Shown: in pieces, positions 21,017 through 29,522 of the stretch
Position numbering within the stretch: the first letter of the stretch is position 1
How the letters are laid out: every line of letters starts with the position of its first letter
DNA from: Ilyobacter polytropus DSM 2926
GTDB lineage: Bacteria > Fusobacteriota > Fusobacteriia > Fusobacteriales > Fusobacteriaceae
Assembly: GCF_000165505.1 (NCBI RefSeq)
Contig: NC_014632.1
Location: 1 to 64,000, forward strand
Direction of reading: 5' to 3'
DNA: 64,000 bases
Translations under genes and position numbers: made by a program
The notes under the pieces: model-generated
Told to the model about the DNA's origin: nothing
The model's input: only the letters and a program-made list of their open reading frames with translations
Database searches by the model: none

Positions 21017-22327
21017 ATGAAACTGTTTACTTTCAGAGGGGGGGTTCATCCACCTGAAAATAAAGCTCAGACAGAAAATAAGGAAATTGAAGTATTTTCT
21101 GTATCTAAGACACTGTATGTACCAATGCTTCAGCACATCGGAGCACCACTAGAGCCAAATGTAAAAGTGGGGGATAGGGTTTTGAAGGGTCAGAAGATTG
21201 CTGACTCTGAAGCTTTTGTTTCTTCACCAGTACATTCTCCAGTGAGTGGAGTAGTAAAAAAAATAGAAGTTATGCCCTTCCCGCTGAGTGGAAAGGTAAA
21301 AACTGTAGTAATCGAAAATGATGAAAAAGAGGAATGGGCTGAGCTTACCAAGATACAAAACTTGGAAAAAGCCACCAAAGAAGAACTTCTGGCAATGGTA
21401 AGAGAAAAAGGTATCGTAGGGGTAGGAGGAGCATGTTTCCCGACACACATAAAATTGAATCCTCCGAAAGATGTGGCCATAGATGTGTTACTTCTAAATG
21501 GTGCAGAGTGTGAGCCGTATCTAAATTCAGACAACAGACTTATGATTGAGGAACCGCATAAGATAGTAGAAGGAATCAAAATTATAAACAAAATTCTCGG
21601 GATAAGCAGAGCAGTCGTCGGTATAGAGGACAATAAAACAGAGGCTATAGAAAAGATGACAAAGGCCTGTGAAGGAACTGGTATAGAGGTTGCAATGCTG
21701 AAAACACAATATCCTCAAGGAGGAGAAAAACAGCTGATAAAAGCTGTTTTAGATAGAGACGTACCTTCTGGAGGTCTTCCTTCTGCAGTTGGTGTTGTAG
21801 TTCAAAATACCGGAACTGCCGGAGCAATATATGAAGGTCTTGTAGAAGGGAAACCTCTTATTGAGAAAATTGTTACAGTTTCTGGTAAGGCTGTAGAAAG
21901 ACCTTCAAACTTAAAGGTAAGAATAGGGACAATGTTTTCAGAAATTTTGGACTATGCTGGAACAAACAGAGAATCTATGGATAAGTTAGTCATGGGGGGA
22001 CCTATGATGGGAATGGCTCAACACACAGAAAATGTTCCTGTAGTAAAAGGTACCTCGGGGCTTTTGGCTCTGACAAAAGAGGAAACTAATCCTTATAAAC
22101 CTAAGTCATGTATATTATGCGGAAAATGTGTAAAGGCATGTCCTATAAATCTTCTTCCAAATATGTATGCAAAATTGGCAAGGTTTAAACAGTGGGAAGA
22201 GATGGGGAAAAATCATCTTATGGATTGCATAGAGTGTGGATCATGTTCATATATCTGTCCTGCAAACAGACCATTAACTGAGGCTATAAAAATTGGAAAA
22301 GCCAAACTTAGAACAATGAAAAAGTAG
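21017..22327 (+). CDS. rnfC: Rnf complex subunit C
   Basis: Protein of 436 residues, the NADH-interacting peripheral subunit of the ferredoxin:NAD+ oxidoreductase. A flavin/NADH-site region GVGGACFPTHIKLNPP and LLNGAECEPYLNSDNRLM precedes two [4Fe-4S] motifs, CILCGKCVKACP and CIECGSCSYICP. Like clostridial forms it is compact and lacks the long C-terminal repeats of E. coli RsxC. First gene of rnfCDGEAB, the order known from Acetobacterium and clostridia. ATG after AAGGGGTG. Confidence 0.95.
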   Translation: MKLFTFRGGVHPPENKAQTENKEIEVFSVSKTLYVPMLQHIGAPLEPNVKVGDRVLKGQKIADSEAFVSSPVHSPVSGVVKKIEVMPFPLSGKVKTVVIENDEKEEWAELTKIQNLEKATKEELLAMVREKGIVGVGGACFPTHIKLNPPKDVAIDVLLLNGAECEPYLNSDNRLMIEEPHKIVEGIKIINKILGISRAVVGIEDNKTEAIEKMTKACEGTGIEVAMLKTQYPQGGEKQLIKAVLDRDVPSGGLPSAVGVVVQNTGTAGAIYEGLVEGKPLIEKIVTVSGKAVERPSNLKVRIGTMFSEILDYAGTNRESMDKLVMGGPMMGMAQHTENVPVVKGTSGLLALTKEETNPYKPKSCILCGKCVKACPINLLPNMYAKLARFKQWEEMGKNHLMDCIECGSCSYICPANRPLTEAIKIGKAKLRTMKK

Positions 22328-22345
22328 TAATCAGGAGGAGAAAAC

Positions 22346-23281
22346 GTGGAAAAGATTTTGAAAATGGGTCCTTCGCCACACATAAGAACCAAAGAGAGAG
22401 TAGAAGATGTAATGTATGATGTTGTGATAGCACTCGTACCGGCTCTTTTGATGGCAGTATATGTTTTTGGAATGAGGGCGTTGACAGTAACGGTAACAGC
22501 AGTTCTTTCTTGTATGGTCACAGAATGGATCTGTCAGAAGGCAATGAAACAAGAGATAGCAATATTTGATGGAAGTGCAATTATTACAGGGATTCTATAT
22601 GCGTTTGTGATTCCTGCATTTATGCCTATCCCTTATATCATAGTAGGATCGGTAGTATCTATAGCATTAGGTAAAATGGTTTTCGGTGGATTAGGGCACA
22701 ACATATTTAACCCAGCTCTTGTGGGAAGAGCTTTTGTACAAGCATCATGGCCTGTGGCAATAACAACTTTTTATTATGACGGAAGTGCAGGAGCCACAGT
22801 TTTAGATGCAATGAAGAGAGGTCTTGATCTAGATACATCTCTTTTACAGGGTGGAAATCCTTATGTACAAGCACTTATAGGAAGAATGGGAGGCTGTCTA
22901 GGTGAGACATCTGCAATAGCTATTCTTATAGGGGGGATTTACCTTATTAAGAAAAAGCAAGTTGATTGGAAAGTACCTGCAATAATAATCGGAACAGTAT
23001 TTCTTCTTACTGCATTAGCAGGAGCCAATCCACTTCTTCACATACTTTCAGGTGGACTTTTCTTAGGGGCTTTTTTCATGGCTACAGATATGGTTACGAG
23101 TCCTTATACGGAAAAAGGTAAGATTTATTATGCTGTTGGGATAGGTATACTTATATCTGCAATCAGATTAAAAGGTGGGTATCCTGAAGGAACGGCATTT
23201 GCAATACTTATTATGAATGGGGTAGTTCCAATCATAAACAGATATACTGCTCCGAAAAAGTTCGGGGAGGTGGCAAAATAA
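22346..23281 (+). CDS. rnfD: Rnf complex subunit D
   Basis: Protein of 311 residues, an integral membrane subunit with about nine to ten helices. The threonine in the GATVLDA stretch (residues about 151-157) matches the site of covalent FMN attachment in RnfD/NqrB. GTG start at 22346 after AGGAGGAG. It shares its last base with the start of rnfG, so translation is coupled. Part of the ion-translocating core. Confidence 0.94.
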   Translation: MEKILKMGPSPHIRTKERVEDVMYDVVIALVPALLMAVYVFGMRALTVTVTAVLSCMVTEWICQKAMKQEIAIFDGSAIITGILYAFVIPAFMPIPYIIVGSVVSIALGKMVFGGLGHNIFNPALVGRAFVQASWPVAITTFYYDGSAGATVLDAMKRGLDLDTSLLQGGNPYVQALIGRMGGCLGETSAIAILIGGIYLIKKKQVDWKVPAIIIGTVFLLTALAGANPLLHILSGGLFLGAFFMATDMVTSPYTEKGKIYYAVGIGILISAIRLKGGYPEGTAFAILIMNGVVPIINRYTAPKKFGEVAK

Positions 23282-23811
23282 TGAATAGATTTATACACTA
23301 TGGACTTGTACTTCTTTCTATAGCAGCCATTTCTGCAGGTATACTGGCATCGGTAAATAATATGACAAAAGATGTAATTGCTGCAAATGCAAAGAAAGCC
23401 GTAAATGAAGCCAGAATAAAAGTTCTTCCAGGGGCGGTTTCCTTTAATGAAGAAGAAAAGAAAAGTGTTGAAGGGCTAGATTATGTGCCAGGTTATAGTG
23501 ATGGTGGAGAAGTAGTTGGTTATGTAGTAACTGTAGCTCAGCCTGGTTATGCTGCGAATATAAATTTTGTTTTAGGTTTTGGATCAGAAGGGGATATAAA
23601 AGGACTTAATATAATTGGACATCAGGAAACACCGGGATTAGGATCTAAGGTATCAGATCCAGACTGGCAGTCCCACTGGATTGGGAAAAAATTAGGATAT
23701 GAGTTCAATAAATCCACAGATGCCTTTGCAGGAGCAACCATTTCTCCTCAAGCGGTTTACACTGGAATGATGAGAGCTCTTTCTACTTATGAAACTGAGG
23801 TGAAGAACTAA
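23281..23811 (+). CDS. rnfG: Rnf complex subunit G
   Basis: Protein of 176 residues with one N-terminal membrane helix (residues about 8-28) and an FMN-binding domain. The GATIS motif within DAFAGATISPQAVYTGM carries the threonine that binds FMN covalently through phosphodiester in RnfG/NqrC. It overlaps both neighbours by one base (TAATG junctions), a tightly coupled operon. Confidence 0.94.
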   Translation: MNRFIHYGLVLLSIAAISAGILASVNNMTKDVIAANAKKAVNEARIKVLPGAVSFNEEEKKSVEGLDYVPGYSDGGEVVGYVVTVAQPGYAANINFVLGFGSEGDIKGLNIIGHQETPGLGSKVSDPDWQSHWIGKKLGYEFNKSTDAFAGATISPQAVYTGMMRALSTYETEVKN

Positions 23812-24437
23812 TGGGTAAAAAAGAGATGAAAATACTCACTCAGGGACTCATAAAAGAGAATCCTGTATTCGTGTTACTTTTAGGATTATGTCCTACACTT
23901 GGAGTCACAAGCTCGGCAATAAACGGTCTGGCAATGGGTCTGGCAACAATGGCTGTACTTGTGTGTTCAAACAGTATAATATCAGCAGTAAAAAAGATTA
24001 TTCCGGACAAGGTAAGAATCCCGGCATATATAATGGTAATAGCTTCACTGGTTACTATAGTAGAGATGGTAATGAAAGCCTATGTACCTGCACTTTATGC
24101 AGTACTTGGACTTTTTATTCCTCTTATAGTTGTTAACTGTATAGTTTTGGGAAGAGCAGAAAGTTTTGCTGCTAAAAATGGAGTTTTTCTATCTTTTCTA
24201 GATGGAGTAGGAACAGGTTTAGGATTTGCTTTAGCACTCACACTTCTTGGAGGAATAAGGGAGATACTTGGAAACGGATCATTGTTTAATATTTCATTTA
24301 TTCCTGAAGGATTTAGTCCTGCACTTATATTCATACTAGCTCCTGGAGCCTTTATAACTATAGGATGTATAATCGCAACACAGAACTATATAAAGATTAG
24401 AAAAAGCGAGAAAATCCAGAATAGTGTGGAGGTGTAA
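23811..24437 (+). CDS. rnfE: Rnf complex subunit E
   Basis: Protein of 208 residues with six membrane helices, one of the paired antiparallel subunits (RnfA/RnfE) that form the membrane ion path. The family segment ENPVFVLLLGLCPTLGVTSS near the start and the cysteine in VNCIVLGRAES are present; in related Nqr/Rnf enzymes such cysteines hold an iron centre between the two subunits. One-base overlap with rnfG and three bases before rnfA. Confidence 0.94.
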   Translation: MGKKEMKILTQGLIKENPVFVLLLGLCPTLGVTSSAINGLAMGLATMAVLVCSNSIISAVKKIIPDKVRIPAYIMVIASLVTIVEMVMKAYVPALYAVLGLFIPLIVVNCIVLGRAESFAAKNGVFLSFLDGVGTGLGFALALTLLGGIREILGNGSLFNISFIPEGFSPALIFILAPGAFITIGCIIATQNYIKIRKSEKIQNSVEV

Positions 24438-24440
24438 TCT

Positions 24441-25025
24441 GTGGATTTAGGAAATTTATTTTCAATAGTTGTTGGTGCAATATTTATAAATAACTTTATC
24501 TTTGCCAAATTCCTAGGTATCTGTCCTTTTATGGGAGTATCTAAAAAAGTAGAATCATCCATAGGAATGGGTATGGCAGTTGCCTTTGTTATGACTCTGG
24601 CCTCTGCAGTTACTTGGATAGTTTATAAGTTTTTATTGGTTCCTTATGGACTTGAGTATTTACAGACGATAGCATTTATTTTGATAATAGCTTCCCTTGT
24701 ACAGTTTGTAGAGATGGCTATTCAAAAGACATCTCCTCATCTGTATAAAGCTCTGGGAGTATTTTTGCCACTTATAACTACAAACTGTGCTGTACTAGGG
24801 GTTGCAATTCTGAATATTCAAGAAGGATTCAACTTTATTGAAACAGTGGTAAACGGTTTTGCAGGTGCAATAGGATTTACTCTTGCTCTTGTTTTGTTGG
24901 CAGGAATAAGAGAAAGACTGGAATATGCTGACGTACCTAGACCTTTTCAAGGAGTACCGATAGCATTTATATCGGCAGGACTTCTTGCAATGGCGTTTAT
25001 GGGATTCAGTGGAATGCAAATCTAG
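24441..25025 (+). CDS. rnfA: Rnf complex subunit A
   Basis: Protein of 194 residues, six membrane helices, the partner of RnfE. It begins with [21 protein letters not shown] and [15 protein letters not shown], and includes [11 protein letters not shown] with the conserved cysteine. GTG start at 24441 after GGAGGTG. rnfB follows after 22 bases. Confidence 0.94.
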   Translation: MDLGNLFSIVVGAIFINNFIFAKFLGICPFMGVSKKVESSIGMGMAVAFVMTLASAVTWIVYKFLLVPYGLEYLQTIAFILIIASLVQFVEMAIQKTSPHLYKALGVFLPLITTNCAVLGVAILNIQEGFNFIETVVNGFAGAIGFTLALVLLAGIRERLEYADVPRPFQGVPIAFISAGLLAMAFMGFSGMQI

Positions 25026-25047
25026 ATTTTTGGGAGGTTAGTCAAAA

Positions 25048-26052
25048 ATGGAAGCAATATTAATACCAGTTTTGATATTGGGAGGGATAGGACTTTTTAT
25101 GGGACTTTTCCTGGCCTTTGCATCAAAGAAATTTGAGGTAGAAGTCAACCCCAATGTTGAAAAAATAATGGAAGTTCTCCCGGGAATAAACTGTGGAGCA
25201 TGTGGTTTTCCTGGATGTGCAGGTTATGCTGAAGCAATAGCTCTAGAAGGAGCAGAAATAACTTCATGTGCCCCAGGAGGGACGGCAGTTGTAGAGTCTA
25301 TTGGTAAAATAATGGGTCTAACTGCAGATACTGGTGGGGAAAAAATGGTAGCTAGAGTACTCTGTCAGGGTGATAACACAAGAACAAACAAATTATATGA
25401 TTTTGACGTTGAACTTAAAAGTTGTGCAACAGCTATGCTGTATTTTGGAGGAGACAAATCGTGCTGGCACTCATGTTTAGGATATGGAGATTGTGCTGCA
25501 GTATGTCCTGTAGATGCAATAACCATAACAGATAAGGGTGTGGCTGTAATAAATGAAGATAAGTGTGTGTCATGTGAGAAGTGTGTCAAAGAGTGCCCGA
25601 AAAGGGTGATATCTATGACTCCACAAAGTCAAAAGGTCACAGTATTGTGTTCTTCAAGAGAAAAGGGTGCAGTAGCTAGAAAGAACTGTAGCGTAGCTTG
25701 TATAGGGTGCGGTGTATGTGTCAGAGCTTGTCCTGTAGATGCCATAGACTTAAATAACAACCTGGCTAAAATAGATCCTGAAAAATGTATTCAGTGTGGA
25801 CTATGTGCAATTAAGTGTCCAACTAATGCAATAACAAGCGAAGTAAAAGAGATAAAAAAAGCTGAGATAATCGAAGAAAAATGTATTGGCTGTACAGCCT
25901 GTGCAAGAGTGTGTCCTGTCGATGCAATAGAGGGCGAGGTAAAGCAAAAGCACAAGGTAATCGAAGAAAAATGTATTGGGTGTCAGCTTTGCTATGAAAA
26001 ATGTAAATTTGGGGCAATAAAAATAAACGTTACTGAGAAAAAAGATATTTAA
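25048..26052 (+). CDS. rnfB: Rnf complex subunit B, many-cluster form
   Basis: Protein of 334 residues that accepts electrons from reduced ferredoxin. It has one N-terminal membrane helix and then a NCGACGFPGCAGYAEAI cluster motif. After that come six cysteine-rich ferredoxin-like motifs (about residues 137-325; most of the form C-x2-C-x2-C-x3-C). This is the long, multi-cluster clostridial type rather than the roughly 190-residue E. coli form. Last gene of the operon, followed by a terminator shared with the convergent kor operon. Confidence 0.94.
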   Translation: MEAILIPVLILGGIGLFMGLFLAFASKKFEVEVNPNVEKIMEVLPGINCGACGFPGCAGYAEAIALEGAEITSCAPGGTAVVESIGKIMGLTADTGGEKMVARVLCQGDNTRTNKLYDFDVELKSCATAMLYFGGDKSCWHSCLGYGDCAAVCPVDAITITDKGVAVINEDKCVSCEKCVKECPKRVISMTPQSQKVTVLCSSREKGAVARKNCSVACIGCGVCVRACPVDAIDLNNNLAKIDPEKCIQCGLCAIKCPTNAITSEVKEIKKAEIIEEKCIGCTACARVCPVDAIEGEVKQKHKVIEEKCIGCQLCYEKCKFGAIKINVTEKKDI

Positions 26053-26065
26053 ACAAAAAAAGTGA

Positions 26066-26096
26066 AGGCTGCCTTAGGGCAGCCTAATTTTTTTTG
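26066..26096. terminator. Bidirectional terminator between rnfB and korC
   Basis: AGGCTGCC pairs with GGCAGCCT around a short loop. A T run follows on the plus strand and another (ACTTTTTTT) on the minus strand, so it can end both convergent operons. Confidence 0.85.
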
Positions 26097-26100
26097 TTGT

Positions 26101-26643
26101 TTAAATTTTCAAAGATTCAGCTCCCTTTTCAAGAGCTTTTTTATGTAGAGGAATAAGCTTTGCTTTTTCATTGTCAAAAACCTTTGTAAAGGCTTCGATA
26201 ATCTCTTTTTCTTTTATTAAGTTTGTCAACTCTAGATATGCCCCTAACATAACAAGGTTGGAGTCTTTTTCGATACCGCATTCAGATGCGATTTCATTTG
26301 CAGGGATATAATACACCTCTATATCATCTCGGCTAGCCTTGTCAGATATAAGGGAACTGTTTACCAAGAGCCTTCCTCCTGGAACAAGGGAAGACTCAAA
26401 CTTGTCTAGAGAGGGTTTATTCATAACAATAGCAAAGTCTGCATCTCCAGAAACTATAGGGGAACCAATTGGTTTTTCTGAAAGAATGACGTGACAATTG
26501 GCTGTTCCTCCTCTCATCTCGGGACCATAAGATGGCAGCCAGGATACCTGTCTGTCATGGAGCATTCCTGCATATGCTATCAATTTTCCAAGAACCATTA
26601 CACCTTGACCTCCAAAGCCTGCACAGATTATTTTTTCGGTCAT
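26101..26643 (-). CDS. korC: 2-oxoacid:ferredoxin oxidoreductase, gamma subunit
   Basis: Protein of 180 residues of the pyruvate/ketoisovalerate ferredoxin oxidoreductase gamma family: IICAGFGGQGVMVLGKLIA at the start and SWLPSYGPEMRGGTANC. Last gene of a four-gene operon read leftward (ferredoxin, alpha, beta, gamma). The enzyme oxidatively decarboxylates a 2-oxoacid with CoA and reduces ferredoxin. Whether the substrate is 2-oxoglutarate (Kor) or branched-chain oxoacids (Vor) cannot be told from sequence reading alone. Confidence 0.85.
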   Translation of the reverse strand: MTEKIICAGFGGQGVMVLGKLIAYAGMLHDRQVSWLPSYGPEMRGGTANCHVILSEKPIGSPIVSGDADFAIVMNKPSLDKFESSLVPGGRLLVNSSLISDKASRDDIEVYYIPANEIASECGIEKDSNLVMLGAYLELTNLIKEKEIIEAFTKVFDNEKAKLIPLHKKALEKGAESLKI

Positions 26644-26644
26644 T

Positions 26645-27394
26645 TTAATCCTCCTCCTTTTCAGGAGATTTTATAACCCCTAAAGGATAGTAAGGGATCA
26701 TATTATCTTTTAACCAGTCGAGAGCCTCTATAGGGGTCATACCCCAGTTTGTAGGACATGTAGAAAGAACTTCTACAATGGTAAATCCCTCTCCTTTTAT
26801 CTGAAGTTCAAAGGCTTTTTTTATAGCTTTTTTAGCCTCCCTTACGTGCTTGGGATCGTGGACAGAAACTCTCACTACATAGACAGCCCTGTCTAGAGTA
26901 GCTAGAATCTCAGACATCTTGATAGGCATACCGTGTATTGTTTTGTCTCTTCCATAGGGAGAGGTGGTGGATTTTTGATCTATTAGAGTAGTAGGTGCCA
27001 TCTGTCCTCCGGTCATTCCGTAGACAGCGTTATTTACAAAAATTGTTGTAAAGTTCTCACCTCTTAAGGCGGCATGGATTATCTCTGCACACCCGATAGA
27101 TGCCAGATCTCCGTCTCCTTGGTAGGTGAATACAGTACAATCTGAATTGACCCTTTTGATTCCAGTTGCCAGAGCAGGTGCTCTTCCGTGGGGACCAGCC
27201 TGCATATCGCAATTGAAGTATTTGTATGAGAGTGCAGAGCAGCCTACAGAGGCCACCCCTATACTTTTGTCTAATACTCCAAGTTCCTCTAAAACTTCTC
27301 CTACAAGCCGGTGTATAATTCCGTGAGTACATCCAGGACAGTAGTGAGTTACTGCATCTGTTAGCCCTTTTGTCTTTTTGAAAACAATTTCCAT
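26645..27394 (-). CDS. korB: 2-oxoacid:ferredoxin oxidoreductase, beta subunit (TPP)
   Basis: Protein of about 249 residues that binds thiamine pyrophosphate: GDGDLASIGCAEI begins the TPP motif and NNAVYGMTGGQMAPTT ends it. HYCPGCTHGIIHRL supplies the start of the family signature. The stop of the alpha gene and this ATG overlap in TGATG, indicating coupling; a GTG one codon upstream (27397) is the other possible start, with GGAGGTGGG just before it. The GMTGGQMAPTT segment resembles Vor/Kor rather than the pyruvate enzyme. Confidence 0.87.
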   Translation of the reverse strand: MEIVFKKTKGLTDAVTHYCPGCTHGIIHRLVGEVLEELGVLDKSIGVASVGCSALSYKYFNCDMQAGPHGRAPALATGIKRVNSDCTVFTYQGDGDLASIGCAEIIHAALRGENFTTIFVNNAVYGMTGGQMAPTTLIDQKSTTSPYGRDKTIHGMPIKMSEILATLDRAVYVVRVSVHDPKHVREAKKAIKKAFELQIKGEGFTIVEVLSTCPTNWGMTPIEALDWLKDNMIPYYPLGVIKSPEKEED

Positions 27395-28455
27395 CACTGC
27401 CCACCTCCAAGAATCTCATAAACCTTGTCTATTATCTCCTGAGGAGTAGGTATCACTCCTCCTGTCCTTCCGAAAAAATGAACAGGAAGACGTCCATTTA
27501 CACCTAACCTCACATCTTCTACCATCTGCCCGGTACTCATTTCAACTGTTAAGACAGCCTTGACTTTTTCAGGGAGATTTTCTAGCACATGATAAGGGAA
27601 GGGGAAAAGTGTTATAGGTCTTAAAATTCCCACATTTATACCTTCATTTTTTAATTTTTCAACGGCACTTTTCAAAATTCTAGAGGTGGTACCATAAGCT
27701 ACCGCAACAATATCGGCATCTTCTATATTATACTCTTCCCATCTGCACTCTTTTTCACATATAAGATCCATCTTTTTTTTGATTTCCAAAATGTGTTTTT
27801 CCAGCCTATGAGAATCGAGGTCTAAAGATGTGATTATATTGGGTTCCCTTTTTCCCCTTGTACCTGTAGTGGCCCATTTTTTTTCAACAGTAGTCTTTTG
27901 GGGTAAGTCTTTAAACTCAACAGCCTCCATCATCTGTCCGATCATACCGTCTGCCAATAACATGACAGGGGTTCTGTACCTATCGGCCACTTCAAAGGCT
28001 GTAGGGATGAGATCAACAGCTTCTTGGATGCTTGCAGGGGCAAAAACAGGGAGGTGATAATCTCCGTGTCCTCCGCCTTTTACAGCCTGAAAATAGTCGG
28101 CCTGAGCAGGCTGTATTCCACCTAAACCAGGTCCAGCCCTCATAACATTTATGATAAGACAGGGGAGTTCTGCACCGGCAATATAGGATATGCCCTCTTG
28201 TTTTAGAGATATTCCTGGAGAAGAGGAAGATGTCATAACTCTGGCTCCAGAACCGGCAGCCCCATAGACCATGTTTATAGCTGCAATTTCAGACTCTGCC
28301 TGAACAAATGTACCTCCTGCTAAGGGAAGATTTCTTGACATATATTCAGGTATTTCATTTTGCGGTGTGATAGGATATCCGAAAAAGAATTTACACCCTG
28401 CCTTTATAGCTGCTGCAGCCATTGCCTCATTACCTTTCATTAAGACTTTTGACAT
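27394..28455 (-). CDS. korA: 2-oxoacid:ferredoxin oxidoreductase, alpha subunit
   Basis: Protein of 353 residues: GNEAMAAAAIKAGCKFFFGY and PITPQNEIPEYM are the alpha-subunit signature, followed by AGSGARVMTSSSSPGISL and a transketolase-like domain. It pairs with the beta subunit to form the active site. Start ATG after AAGGAGG; 18 bases downstream of the ferredoxin gene. The operon converges on rnf, so its reduced ferredoxin can be used directly by the Rnf complex. Confidence 0.88.
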   Translation of the reverse strand: MSKVLMKGNEAMAAAAIKAGCKFFFGYPITPQNEIPEYMSRNLPLAGGTFVQAESEIAAINMVYGAAGSGARVMTSSSSPGISLKQEGISYIAGAELPCLIINVMRAGPGLGGIQPAQADYFQAVKGGGHGDYHLPVFAPASIQEAVDLIPTAFEVADRYRTPVMLLADGMIGQMMEAVEFKDLPQKTTVEKKWATTGTRGKREPNIITSLDLDSHRLEKHILEIKKKMDLICEKECRWEEYNIEDADIVAVAYGTTSRILKSAVEKLKNEGINVGILRPITLFPFPYHVLENLPEKVKAVLTVEMSTGQMVEDVRLGVNGRLPVHFFGRTGGVIPTPQEIIDKVYEILGGGQ

Positions 28456-28473
28456 GGAAAAACCTCCTTTTGA

Positions 28474-28689
28474 TTAAATTTTCTTTACTCTTATTACAAG
28501 GTCAGGACACATTATTGCACAGTTTCCACATCCGATGCATTTATCAGGGTCAGTTACCCCCGCAGGATTATATCCTTTGGAGTTAATCTTGTTCTTTTGA
28601 AGAAATACAATGTTTACCGGGCAATTTACGGTACAGAGTCCGCATCCTTTACAGCGTTCCTCATTAAAAGTAACGATACCTTTTCCCAT
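28474..28689 (-). CDS. korD: 2-oxoacid:ferredoxin oxidoreductase, ferredoxin (delta) subunit
   Basis: Protein of 71 residues with two [4Fe-4S] motifs, CKGCGLCTVNCP and CIGCGNCAIMCP. It is the 2x[4Fe-4S] subunit that passes electrons from the TPP site to soluble ferredoxin. First gene of the leftward operon; ATG after AAGGAGG. Confidence 0.9.
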   Translation of the reverse strand: MGKGIVTFNEERCKGCGLCTVNCPVNIVFLQKNKINSKGYNPAGVTDPDKCIGCGNCAIMCPDLVIRVKKI

Positions 28690-28871
28690 TTAAAGCCTCC
28701 TTTTCAATGAATATAATTTTTAACAAATGTTTTTACTAGAGTTTTACGCAGAGATTTCTCTCTTCCCTTCTTTAAATTAGATTGGTGGATGTCTTTTGTA
28801 AATCTTTCTATCGGTGAATGATTTGAGATTTTATTAAATTAATTTAAATTGCTACTTGAAAATTGTAAATA

Positions 28872-29425
28872 AATTACTGAATTTATCCAAAAGCTGTGTT
28901 ACTTTCTTTGCTTGCCCAAAGAAAGTAACCAAAGAAAAGGCACCCCTAAAAAATACCTAAAATCCCTTCTGAACTAACTTTCTATTGAAATATAGTCGGT
29001 AAACCTCCTTATTTCAATGAAAGTGGATTTCACAAGATGATTTCTTAACGGTATTTTTTAAAGGGGGAATTCAAAATCTTAAATGATTTTCTTTAAATCT
29101 TTTGAAATTCTTTTGGCCATTGACAAAATCAGCGTTAAGAATAACTGCAGTAAAATCCTTAGAAAAAATCGACTGTCTGAGCGTAGCGAGTAGCCAAAAA
29201 ATAACGAGTTATACGAGTATATTTTCTGGTTCTCAGAAACTTGCTTTCTGAGTATCATTACTTTACTTGGATTTCCGAAGGCATTTAGCTTATTTTTCAC
29301 AGGCTTGAACTTTTGGTTATGCCCTGACAGAAGGGAGGAAATGCCCTTGGGGTGCTTTTCTTTCAAGAGAAAAGTAACGAATCCTTATAAATTCAATAGT
29401 TTAATTTGAAATAAAGGTAGCAACT
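28872..29425. repeat. Interspersed mosaic repeat, copy A
   Basis: Starts like copies B (32151-32657) and C (48213-48709) with TTACTGAATTTA. Its left module is different and contains a perfect 13-base-stem hairpin. The shared core begins at GCCATTGACAAAAT (29116) and ends at AAGAGAAAAGTAAC. An internal CTCAGAAA/TTTCTGAG hairpin and a CTGTCTGAGCG(T/C)AGCGAGT stretch occur in all three copies. The left hairpin and the right end (GGGGTGCTTTTCTTTC) resemble each other in inverted orientation, as in a small non-autonomous element. No transposase inside. Confidence 0.7.
28898..28929. repeat. Perfect 13-base inverted repeat in copy A
   Basis: GTTACTTTCTTTG, loop CTTGCC, CAAAGAAAGTAAC: no mismatches. 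Not followed by a T run, so it is not a normal terminator. Similar hairpins are widespread in bacterial intergenic repeats. Confidence 0.75.
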
Positions 29426-29460
29426 TAGTTTAAATTAAGTAATCTATAGATATCTAAAAG

Positions 29461-29489
29461 AAAAAAGACCGTTTAAAACGGTCTTTTTT
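29461..29489. terminator. Terminator downstream of the nhaC-type gene
   Basis: AAAAAAGACCGTTT pairs with AAACGGTCTTTTTT. Symmetric A/T runs allow function on either strand; it lies 34 bases beyond the 3' end of the leftward antiporter gene. Confidence 0.75.
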
Positions 29490-29522
29490 CGAAGGCTTAT
29501 ATAGAAATCATATCAATAAATT

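Larger units (their letters stand above)
28690..29522. other. 833-base gap: kor promoter region and repeat copy A
   Basis: No credible gene. The right part of the kor upstream region (28690-28870) is AT-rich and should carry its promoter. From about 28872 to 29425 lies an interspersed repeat (copy A). A bidirectional-looking terminator closes the gap at 29461-29489. A 95-codon leftward frame at 29079-29366 lies wholly inside the repeat core and recurs, broken, in the other copies, so I do not call it a gene. Confidence 0.6.

Noticed and set aside
28898-28929. Hairpin of repeat copy A as a terminator for the kor or nhaC genes
   Set aside because: It has no T run on either strand and lies upstream of the kor operon.
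29079-29366. Leftward 95-codon frame and similar frames at 32474-32659 and 48418-48618 as protein genes
   Set aside because: They lie wholly within the interspersed repeat, have no ribosome sites, and are broken differently in each copy.
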